Positions 50,946-59,978 of a stretch of 64,000 bases of DNA are shown here, piece by piece. Position numbers and translations under genes: made by a program. Origin of the DNA: Limnephilus marmoratus (lineage: Eukaryota; Arthropoda; Insecta; Trichoptera; Limnephilidae); the NCBI GenBank assembly GCA_917880885.1, contig OU862910.1, positions 51,265,285 through 51,329,284 of the forward strand. The letters are read 5' to 3'. Position 1 is the first letter of the stretch, and every line of letters starts with the position of its first letter. Below the pieces are notes generated by a model. The model searched no databases. It was given only the letters and a program-made list of their open reading frames with translations, and had not been told where the DNA came from.

Positions 50946-51236
50946 TTAGGAAGTAGCAGTAGCTGCTGTTTTGGCAGCATTGTGGGCTATCATGGCTTCC
51001 TGGGCTTTGGACAAGGTAGTTTTTCTATCCAAAGCTCTTGAGCGAATCTCCTCTTCCATTTTCTTATTCACAGTTTTTGATATCGCTTTCTTCAGTTTGT
51101 GTGATTCCTCGAACTTTGCCTTCTTGGGCTGTATTGGTGCACATTTTCTTTTTGAGATTGCGGTGCCTTTGTTCTTTTGCTTATTTTTGCAACTGTCAGG
51201 CAGTTTTCCTTTGACTTTCATCTTTCCTTGCGGCAT
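50946..51236 (-). CDS. UPF0390 / Leydig cell tumour 10 kDa protein-like
   Basis: 96 residues, very basic. It starts MPQGKMKVKGKLPDSCKNKQ, has the family-typical centre APIQPKKAKFEESHKLKKAI, then a helical KKMEEEIRSRALD and an Ala/Lys-rich tail KAQEAMIAHNAAKTAATATS. Length and layout (M-x-Q-G-K start, PKKA...LKK core, Ala/Lys tail) match the small UPF0390 family that includes human C19orf53. Its molecular role is not established; the composition suggests nucleic acid or ribosome association, which is inference. Just upstream of the ATG the minus strand reads TTTATATTTTCAG/ATCTAAAAATG, a likely acceptor of a 5'-UTR intron. It is divergent from ANKRD49, 724 bp apart. Confidence 0.85.
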   Translation of the reverse strand: MPQGKMKVKGKLPDSCKNKQKNKGTAISKRKCAPIQPKKAKFEESHKLKKAISKTVNKKMEEEIRSRALDRKTTLSKAQEAMIAHNAAKTAATATS

Positions 51237-51960
51237 TTTTAGATCTGAAAATATAAAGTGAAACGGTGACCGGCCAACTCAGAATGAAACCAACTCAGAA
51301 CCACTTCAGAAAGATCATAAAGAGTGATGATAAAAAATGGTTAAAAAGGTTACGTTAGGTTAGGGTTATGGGCTACTTTAAAAAATATTTTTTTCATAGC
51401 TTTTAATGACTTTTCAAAGAGTTGATGAGTTGAATTAATTCTGAGTTGGCATGGAACCAAGTAAAACAATAAAACGTCGAAAGATTTACTGATAGACTGT
51501 CAATTCAGAAATTACTACAATAATTCAGTAGAAATTCACCCAGATCACCAAGCCTTATTCACTTGTGAAACATTTGGATTGCACTGCAAGGGATGGACTT
51601 GCATGTGATTGAACTGCAAGAGGTAAGTATGAATATTCTCACGTGTGCGTAGGCTCGAAAGATTAGTATATTTTTGTTCGGATTCAGGTTTTGACGTTTG
51701 ACAGCTCTTCCATGTGCTGCGAAATATTATTTATTATGTTTACATTTTACATTTCTATGGAACAGATGAACCACCGAGTAAAATTTGTTTTCATGTTGTT
51801 TATGCCACTTTACGCTTTACTTTCTATCATTTCTATGAGTTTTCTGTCAAAAGTTTGAACGAAAAGTGCATTGCGTGCATGCCCAAAATATCAACAAATA
51901 TAATAATATTAGTTATTTAGTATTAGTATATTTATGGTTTGACACAGTTTGACATAAGAA
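51237..51960. promoter_or_regulatory. Shared upstream region of the UPF0390-like and ANKRD49 genes
   Basis: The two ATGs face away from each other across 724 bp. The interval is free of recognised transposons apart from AT-rich text, unlike the DNA around it, consistent with a constrained bidirectional promoter or with two close promoters. GGTAAGTATGAATATTCTC at about 51620 could be a 5'-UTR donor for ANKRD49, and the likely acceptor of the other gene is near 51248. No TATA or initiator can be fixed by eye. Confidence 0.5.
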
Positions 51961-54900
51961 ATGGATTTCGTTGGCCAAGTTCAGATGTCTGATGATGAAG
52001 AAGATGAAAAGGATTTATTAAACCCCGCAAATATGGTGAAGATTCAGAAAGAAATTGAACGGCAGAAGGCGAATGAAGAAACCCGGGGTATGTTTGTATC
52101 TGGCTGGGATGACGATGACCAGGGCATTGAAGAAGAAAAACATCCTCATGGTAATAATAATAGTTTTTCTTAAATATTTACCTAACCGCCGCGCTTATAA
52201 TAGGCACAGATTATGGAAATTGAAATTCATTTCAACTATTTACGTGCACAAAATAGGTTATTTGGTTCTTAGTTTGAGTAAGCTAAATAATTCATGCGTA
52301 TTCAGATTGAAACAAAACTTCGCAAATGTCAAATCAATACAAAAATAATGGCGGTAAACGGATCGTTTTGTATGGAAAATTTTGAACTTGAAATTTAAAA
52401 TTTGAATGAAAATGGTATTTTAATGCATCTTTCCATTAACCCAAAGGCTGATTTATAATTCCCGCGCGTAAACGGCATGGCGACGGTAATGACTCCAGAT
52501 ACTAATATCTACAGCCTGTATGTCGGACGAATATCTACAGCTCATATGTTGAACTAATATCTACGAACTTCAGAGTGTTGACTAATATCTACAGAGCGTA
52601 GGTTGAACTAATATCTACAGAGCGTAGGTTGGACTAATCAGCTAAATGTGTCCAATAGTCCGATGTTAGGGATTTTTACATACATACTTACATAAATTAA
52701 GTTTTTTAAACTGCATACGCAATATTACGTTATTCCAATATGCTATACATAATTGCAAATCCAACCTCTGCCAGTGCTGTAGATATTCGTCAACACTTTG
52801 ATTCTCATAGATATTAGTTTGATTTTTTCAGTTTTTGGAATTCCTGTAGATATTAGTAGACGCCTCCACGGTAATGTCTCGTGACATCTCATTTCTTAGT
52901 GAGGGAGAGGCAAGAAAATAATTACAATAATGAGATAGCGCGAGCCATATCCATCACCATTCTGTTTCTGCGGGAATACTAAAAGCAGTCATTTCTGTTC
53001 CTAATAAAAGTGCAACGGTTAGTAGAATATTTACCTTTTGTTTTTTCTCTCAATCATGTAAAAATTTTAGAAACCCCCGAAAAAGAGATTCTTTGGGCTG
53101 CTGAAAAGGGAAAGATTGACACAGTGAGCACACTTCTTCAAATTGATTCTGCTCTTGTGAATGTTATTGATGAAGATGGCTATACTCCACTGCACAGGTA
53201 TGTTTTACAATAATTATTATTGAAATGCAGACATTTGGTCTTTTTTTGTTTCTCTTCAAAATAATATGGTAAGGGAACGTACCCATACTACGTGACCCGT
53301 TCAGGAGGGGGGGGTCTTCAAAATACCACGCTTGGTACAAATGAGCGGCGGGGGGCTTAGGTTTTTAGTCACCGGGGGGGGGGTTAAAAATTGCAAAAAG
53401 TTATACATAGTATGGGTACGTTTCCTAATTATTCCGCTAATCGCCACACTTTTAGGCACATATTATGGAAATTACACTTCGTTTAAAAAATTATTACAAG
53501 AAACAACTATTTACTTGCACAAAATACGTTATTAGTTTGGGTAAACTAAATAATTCATGCATATTTTGTATTTTTTATGCAATTTTCTTTTAGTAATCTC
53601 TGGAATTGAAGTTTGTCCTGGCTATTTTGAGCATTTTGAGTGTGAAAGTTCAATTCTTTGCAATTATTTAAATATTATTTAGAACAGGCTTTCACATACT
53701 ATGTCAGTCAATCACGCGCAGATATATATACAAAAAATTGTATTCATATTTTATGTTATATTGAGACCGAGCCAAGCATTCTAAAAATAGTGTTATCTAT
53801 GCTTTACTTAGATATATATTTTATTTTGAAAATTAGTTACATTTTTGTGTTTGTTTATTTATTTGATAATATTTTTAAAACATGCTCTCTTTTTGCAAAT
53901 GCTGTCTTATGCCATCACAATGTAGATATTTGTGAAGTAAACAGAAGCAGAATGCATGTTGAAAAATCGTGGATCGCTTTATTAGTCAAGAACGTGGAAT
54001 GATTGTGTTAAAATAATTATTTTTATTTACAACGTGACTACCTTAGGAAATGGAGTGAGGACTTTTGCGACACCTTGTAAAAGTAAAAACAAGGGAGATG
54101 AGCCGAGAGCCATTTGGTCGTGGCTCGGCTTTGTATCACTAACATAAGTTACTCAGTGAAAGCTAATTTCACATCGCGTGTCTACGCTAAACGCACAGAA
54201 CGTCAAAGTAGACAATTGTATTTAAATTACTCTGAAACGCAAGTGTCGCTCATCGGAATTCTTTAGCGAGGTTTCAATTTGGGAGGAGGGAATGGGTACC
54301 GCCGCCTCAGGAACCTCTTTGGATAACCAACACCTCTGACATAGGTCACCCCAAGTGGTTCGCTACGTTTGGTGATTTAGCAGGGGTACCCGGGTTTGTG
54401 GAGTAAGGTTTGTCTAGGTCTTGGAGGCAAATGACCAGGACACACTGAACCCCATATTCCTACCCACCCCTTAAACCCTTTTCCTTCCCAGAACTCTCCT
54501 CTCCTTCCTTTCCTTTAAAAAAACTCTCCAAACAGCATACCCAAAGATGACATAGGCCCTGAAATAAATTATTTTCCTCAGGGCCTCCCGTGTGGAGTTC
54601 ATGTAAAAAAAAAAAATACTCCAAGCCACAATAAATTTATTCATTGCGCTAAATAGAGATGGCACCACTTTCATTCAATAACTCCAGCAGGTTCGCCGCT
54701 CTTCGGAACTCTTTGATGAGACGGAAACATCCAAACCCACTATATTTATTTGTCACGCCAAATAGAGATGGTGCCACTTTGGTTCAATAATTCCAGCAGG
54801 TAGCCTAAGAAATAACCTTAAAAATTGCTACAAACCCTCATCTTGCCCAAGACAGACAGCCTGTACACCGGGTAAAAAAAACCATCATGTGACATTACTA

Positions 54901-57900
54901 CAGTTCAAAAAGGGTTTTCCCTGTAACTTGCTAAAAAAAACCCAATAGATAAATGTATACTTTACCATGCCTGGCGTTGTAGACAGAATAACAAGATTTT
55001 TAGAGCACCATCCCTCTTTGTTAGGATCAGTCTTACCTGACTAAATCAACTAACATTAACAGTCTCAAAGTAAGGTTCAACCTAATATCTCAATGGCTTC
55101 CAGGGCTTGCTACAACGACCACCTGGAGGTGGTGAGTCTCCTGCTGCAGCACGGGGCCGACGTGGGGGCGCGCACCAAGATGGGCTGGGAGCCGCTGCAC
55201 TCTGCCTGCCAGTGGAACCATCCCACCTGCATCGCACGCCTGCTGGGCGCTGGAGCCAATGTCAATGCTCCCAGCAAAGGTGGTTAGTATCCTTACATTA
55301 TCATAAACTCATTTTATTATAACTTGTTAACCCCTCCGCAACGTAAGCAGATATAAGCGTGTTTAGATAGAAATCATTCTAACTCCGTTGGTTACGCCCA
55401 TACACATACCTACACATACACATACCTACATAGCACGCATACATACTGTCACTGCTTGGAATTGGTATTAATATTGTTGCAAGCTCCTTTTCCTACCTAT
55501 CCCTATTTGCCTACCCGCCAATCTTACTCAGTCTATAATAAACTCCCGCCGCAACATAGCCATTGTGCTCCGCTATCGGTGAATCGCCATTAAAAACAAC
55601 TCCGCCGTGTATCCGCTATCAAAATAACTCCGCAGTGTATTATAAAAATAAACGAAACTCGCGCTTATTGCTGTTTGTGCCTGTTGGATGAGCAAAAGCA
55701 GCATTGCCAGCATACAAAGTTCTTTTATCCTTGTGAGTCCTTTCCTTTCTATGCAACATGTATTTTTATTATCGCAAGCAGTGGTAGTAACACAAAATCA
55801 AGGTCCTTCGCCAGTCATTTTTACACAAACACATAAATCCACTCTACACAATCATAATACCTTTCATCAGTTGTTTTAGTTACATCCCTAAACCAAAAAG
55901 TAAAAGGTCGATAGTAGATCAAGCTGCACATCCCTATCAAGTTGTCTATGGAAATACATAACAGGAATCAGCTGTCAGTCGTGTGGTTGACAAAAATATT
56001 TACCCGCGCAAATTTGCTACCGGCGGCTCCACCGCGCTCCACATTTTAAATTTTTATTAAATATTTTTATATGAAATGATAAAAAAGTGAAGTGACAAAA
56101 GTGTTTATTACACATATATACAATAGAATAAGTATTGTTGTTTACATAATCTGTGATTTTAGTACCGTTTTCACATAAAAACATCACATGAGTCTTTTTA
56201 CCTATTTTTAATGTTTGCGTTCTAAATTTTAATATATACAAATGCTAATATTTACTTTAATATAATAATTTGAAAGCCTATTTTGTAACCTTTCTAAAAC
56301 AGTTTTTACTATTCGGCTACGTTCAGAAATGTTTCATTTATAGAGCTTTAATTGTGAAGCGGTAATAAGAAAAAGTTTTCGTAAAATGTCATTTCGTTAG
56401 AGACACCAAAAGCGAATATTCTCGAAAATTCGGAGGGGTTAAGATTTTTATTGTTAATTCTCAAACAGGGCATATGCCCAAAGTTGGATGCCGGAATGCT
56501 CAAGAATAAAAGAAGTCTTGAAGAGGCTCAGAGTAAATGAGAAAGAACAGACGGTTACCAATAGTTTGTTCTAAATCCATACCTTTTATACAAGAACGAG
56601 TTTAAAGAAACGACCCTGTGAGTTCACTTTGACGTGATTTTAGTTTCCCTTACATCTACATATTATAATAGAAAATATCAATGTCTTAGGCTAGCTTGAC
56701 ATTCATAAGTGAAATTTATGAATTACGTAAGATTTTGATAGATTACCCATAGGAGCGTTTACATATGCGTCCAACTTATGGTAATTAATGCTCATAAAAG
56801 GTGTACGGAAGTTTAACTTGCGTAAATTCTCAGGGCGACCGCTATAGACGTAATTTGTGCGTAATTTTATTAACGGTAAGATGGCTTACAATCAACAACG
56901 ATTTGCTGTTTTCAAATTTACAGGATTTTGTCAAAGACGAAAGGGCCCAAATAAAGTGTTGAAATAGAAATTGGCTTGAGAAAAACAATTTACAAACACA
57001 CCCGCTTTTGTTCCGTTAATGACAGAAATTAATGGAGTTCTTTAATTTTATCCGAATGACAGCAACCGACTTCGAATTCAAATATGTAATGTTATAAACA
57101 TTGAGATTCGAAAGGATTGGACTGATAAATATATATTTTCATACATATACGACCGGTCAATGGCTGAATTGGCATCGCATTTGGGTCCCACCCAGGCGTA
57201 GCGTGTTCGATTCATCGGCTGGCTAAGTCCTCCATCACGACACAAGCAAAACATTTTCCGCTTACTGTGGTGGTAGTAGGAGATTTTCATATTTTTTATA
57301 TTTTCGTAATATTGTCAGGTTATTCGTATCCCGAGAATGTTTGTCAATCTTTTTTAAAAAAAAAATTAAAAATATATATGTATATAAAAAAAAAATTATA
57401 TCATAGGTTTACAAAAACAGGAGATATGTTTTACGAAAAAAAAAAATCTTTTCGCTCTCCTGAATAATTAACATTTTGACCTTTACAGCATTTCAAAATA
57501 TCCATGATGGACATATTTAAATTTTACCTAACAATACTGACTCAAGTCCAGCCTTTTAATCTGGTATATTTTTATTTCTGATAACTACGGCTACTCACGC
57601 ATATCTAGTTTTAATTGTGCAACTAAAGGTTAATTGAGAGAAATTGATGCTATCAGTGTGTACTTTGTGCTGATTGGCTGGTCGAAGGAGAGGGGGTGGG
57701 TCCACAGCGCATACCGCATTCAGTGTTGTGATGTAAATACTAGCTTTCTTCTCTTGCCATGTCAAAAAGCTGCTTCGCCGCTTTTGGCTTGCATTTATTG
57801 GATAATCAACACCTCTGCCATAGGTCACCCCAAGTGGTTCGCTACGTTTGGTGACTTAGCAGGGGTGCCGGGGTTCATGGGGTCAAGTGTCCGGATCTTG

Positions 57901-58855
57901 GTGGCGGATGCGTCTGCCCACTAACTGCGTGGCAGGCCGGATTAGGAGAGACTGGTTGAGGGAGATATTTTGACCTCTCCAGCAGGACTCTCAGCAGGAT
58001 TTGTCCGGTCCAGGTTTGTCACTTCTGGATACACTGACCCCCAGATTCCTTCCCACCCCTCATACCTTTTTCCTTCCTAGAACTTTCTCTCCTTCCTTTC
58101 CCTAAAAATACCCTCCACACATCATCCCCAAAGATGACAGGGTCTGAGGGGAATTATTTTCCTGAGGGCCTCCTGTGTGAAAAAACAAAATCCCGTTCCA
58201 TACATTCTTGGTTATTTCTTATCTGCCGAGCGATTTTATATCTTTTCTTGAATCGTTATTACATAATGGATGTGATCTCCTGTCAGATTTGTGTGATTTT
58301 TATGACTGTTATTTGCTTTTTCTATGTACAATGTACATTAAATGAATAAATAATCATACATACTTGCAGGAATTCGTGATTAAAATGATCTAACTAAACT
58401 AAAATATGTGACAGTAAATATGTAAAAATCTGACAGTCCGTTATCTAATAACGATCCCACAAAAGATATAAAATCGCTCAGCTGGTCACAAACACACAAC
58501 TGAAAGCATTTCAAGCAACATTCCCATTCTGAAAGGTGAATGGGATAGAGACGAGGGCTACAATGGGTTTCTTCCACCCTGAAATGGATTGAACATTGTC
58601 AATAAACGAATATTTAAAATTCCAGATCAGACGCCACTGCACATAGCCACCTCCAGCAGCCACTGCAAGCGGATGCTTCAGTTGCTTCTGCTGCACCCCG
58701 ATGTGGATGCCCACATCAAGAACCACTCTGGAGATATCCCCAAGGACATCGCCAGGAGGCAGGGCATCTACGACTATCTCTTCGAGCTCTCTGACCCGGC
58801 CATCGACTACATCAAATCCCCCAGCTTCACAGAAAACCCGTTCATGTCCGAATAA
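51961..58855 (+). CDS. ANKRD49: Ankyrin repeat domain-containing protein 49, four exons
   Basis: Exons 51961-52150, 53071-53197, 55104-55282 and 58626-58855 join in frame (phases 1, 2, 1) to 726 bp, 241 residues; human ANKRD49 is about 239. The acidic N terminus (MSDDEEDEKDLLNPANMVKI, GWDDDDQGIEEE) leads to ankyrin repeats: LWAAEKGKIDTVSTLL (about 70), DEDGYTPLHRACYNDHLEVV, GWEPLHSACQWNHPTCIARL, DQTPLHIATSSSHCKRMLQL, then the family-typical DIARRQGIYDYLFELSDPAI end. TPLHRACYN and SKGGDQTPLH are created only by splicing, which confirms the junctions. All introns are GT-AG. The ATG context (AGAAATGG) is strong. AATAAA overlaps the stop (58851). ANKRD49 is a small ankyrin protein linked to spermatogenesis in mammals; its molecular role is unclear. 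Introns hold a foldback element, a Harbinger MITE, two short LINE-A copies and a SINE. Confidence 0.93.
52491..52867. mobile_element. Foldback-like element FB-1, copy 2 (377 bp), in ANKRD49 intron 1
   Basis: Near-identical to 50152-50582 (GACTCCAGATACTAATATCT start, GTAGATATTAGTAGACGCCT end) but about 54 bp shorter, missing one inverted-motif segment in the right half. Flanked by its own perfect 8-bp duplication ACGGTAAT (52483-52490, 52868-52875). Confidence 0.9.
53273..53425. mobile_element. Harbinger-like MITE (153 bp), TAA target, in ANKRD49 intron 2
   Basis: Same family as 49336-49492 in the opposite orientation (GGGAACGTACCCATACTACG; interior CAAAATACCACGCTTGGTAC), flanked by TAA at 53270-53272 and 53426-53428. 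Confidence 0.85.
53426..54282. other. ANKRD49 intron 2, unassigned AT-rich DNA
   Basis: No coding exon is seen. GAGCCGAGAGCCATTTGGTC / GTGGCTCGGCTTTG near 54090-54135 forms a small hairpin. Confidence 0.4.
54283..54614 (+). mobile_element. Short LINE-A derivative C, in ANKRD49 intron 2
   Basis: Head GGGAATGGGTACCGCCGCCT to GTTTGTCTAGGTCTTGG, then directly TTCCTACCCACCCC, CTTCCTTTCCTTTAAAAAAA and the LINE-A 3' end (CATAGGCCCTGAAATAAATT, TTTCCTCAGGGCCTCCCGTG, TGGAGTTCATG) with A12. About 330 bp and no ORF. Confidence 0.88.
54627..54800 (+). repeat. Direct duplication of about 109 bp
   Basis: AAATAGAGATGGCACCACTT (54651) and AAATAGAGATGGTGCCACTT (54760) belong to two copies sharing TTCAATAA(C/T)TCCAGCAGGT. 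Confidence 0.8.
55283..57144. other. ANKRD49 intron 3, first part
   Basis: No coding sequence is recognised. ACACATACCTACACATACAC microsatellite-like text is at 55400. About 56040-56420 is another copy of the dispersed repeat seen at 14000-14300 and 33690-33800 / 34990-35140 (TTTCTAAAACAGTTTTTA, CGGCTACGTTCAGAAAT). Confidence 0.5.
57145..57455 (+). mobile_element. Probable tRNA-derived SINE, in ANKRD49 intron 3
   Basis: AATGGCTGAATTGGCATCGC resembles a pol III A box and GTGTTCGATTCATC a B box about 35 bp later, as in tRNA-like SINE heads. A unique body (AAGTCCTCCATCACGACACA, GGTGGTAGTAGGAGATTTTC) and A-rich tails at 57355-57400 follow. One copy only in this window, so SINE status is inferred. 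Confidence 0.5.
57783..58186 (+). mobile_element. Short LINE-A derivative D, in ANKRD49 intron 3
   Basis: Begins within the LINE-A head (GGCTTGCATTTATTGGATAA) and includes GGTCACCCCAAGTGGTTCGC, GGCAGGCCGGATTAGGAGAG, CAGATTCCTTCCCACCCCTC, then CCCTCCACACATCATCCCCA, the 3' stem (TCTGAGGGGAATTATTTTCC TGAGGGCC, read in two parts) and CTCCTGTGTGAAAAAA. The 5' end is shortened by about 30 bp. Confidence 0.87.
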
Positions 58856-58906
58856 AACCCAATGTCGATCACGTCTCAATAATTTGTAATTTTAATTATC
58901 GACTTA

Positions 58907-59203
58907 GGGTCGGTTGTTTCACAGAAATTCAAATGTAACATTGTCGACAAATGGTCATTCAGTGCCGCTATGTTTTTTCGACATTTGAAAGGTTCCCTTT
59001 AAACGCCGATTCTAGGTGCGTTTCTGCTTTCTATCAAATTTTAATAATCTGACAAGCTTAACAACACAATAATTGTCCTCTTCTGGTGATCGCAATTTGT
59101 TCACAAATGTTGAAACGAATTTAGAAGCGTCGTTTAACGGACAAAGTTGTGTTGATTGGCTATTTGATGGCAATGTTACATTTAAATTTCTGTGAAGCGA
59201 CCC
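58907..59203. mobile_element. MITE of about 297 bp downstream of ANKRD49
   Basis: GGGTCGGTTGTTTCACAGAA (58907) and the inverted TTCTGTGAAGCGACCC (to 59203) extend into AATTYAAATGTAACATTG, giving TIRs of about 33-37 bp with a 4-bp indel. No clear target duplication. It starts about 50 bp after the ANKRD49 stop and may lie in its 3' UTR. Confidence 0.75.
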
Positions 59204-59640
59204 GGCATGTATTATTGACATTTTTCATAATTTTCTGAATAATTAGCTCCAATACTAGTTGCTAGCTTTGAGTTGTAACTGAACTGTTGAAAAGCTTTCA
59301 GATATTATTTGTTTTACAAGGACCTGGTCGGGCAAAACCGCCTCAACCAAGGCCAGGAAATTGAATCGACTTGCCCACTATTATATAAGATTCCCCCATA
59401 TAATTACATACATATGTTATAAGCCATTCTGTTACCGGTTTTAGTTCAGGTCTGGTGACTTTTTTTATACAATATGGCAGCCAGTAAGCATCTACTGTTA
59501 GTTAGTGCCAAAAGCTTTGTGGCATCTAAAAAATTACATATGCCGGTAGTGCAAATACGGCTTAGTCGCTAAAAAACTAAAGCATATTATCGTGATTAAT
59601 TTTTGGGGTATTATACCGTCCGATACCTCCTTCTTTAGCC
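59204..59640. other. Unassigned DNA
   Basis: No supportable feature between the MITE and the inverted repeat at 59660. Confidence 0.4.
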
Positions 59641-59654
59641 AAAATTTCAGACAG

Positions 59655-59790
59655 TTCTCTGTGTGTCCATCATTAGGGCAGATGTGTGTGTGATTAGACA
59701 TCTGCCCAGATGATGGACACTGTAACGCTGTCCGAAACGTTGGGTAGAGAGAGAGAGGTAGTGCAACACGGCATAATAACCCAAAAATAA
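59655..59790 (+). repeat. Inverted repeat and retroelement-like tail
   Basis: TGTGTCCATCATTAGGGCAG and CTGCCCAGATGATGGACAC form a hairpin (about 59658-59721). GCTGTCCGAAACGTTGGGTA and CCCAAAAATAAATC follow, phrases often seen at ends of retroelements; I cannot assign a family. Confidence 0.55.
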
Positions 59791-59901
59791 ATCACAAAAA
59801 TACTTTTTAGCTGTGAAAATCTCAAATCATGTTTGACTAAAACAGTGTCCATAAAACATGCATTTTTTTTTTATTTTGCTGAATTTTTTTTTTTTTTTTT
59901 A

Positions 59902-59978
59902 CATTAACTCCACACAGGAGGCCCTGAGGAAAATAATTTCCCTCAGGGCCTATGTCATCTGGGATGCTGTGTGGAGGG
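59902..59978 (-). promoter_or_regulatory. Two-stem 3' structure of LINE-A
   Basis: On the minus strand CTCCACACAG pairs with CTGTGTGGAG (outer stem), enclosing GGCCCTGAGGGAAA pairing with TTTTCCTCAGGGCC (inner stem). The same arrangement is kept at 6797-6880, 49836-49914, 54530-54600 and 58112-58180. Structured 3' UTRs of this kind are templates recognised by LINE reverse transcriptases; that role is inferred here. Confidence 0.8.

Noticed and set aside
53658..54002. 114-codon plus frame in ANKRD49 intron 2
   Set aside because: AT-rich, no domain, not in phase with the flanking exons, and the spliced protein is complete without it.
57145..57220. Functional tRNA gene
   Set aside because: A- and B-box-like motifs are present, but no acceptor stem or full cloverleaf can be folded by eye.
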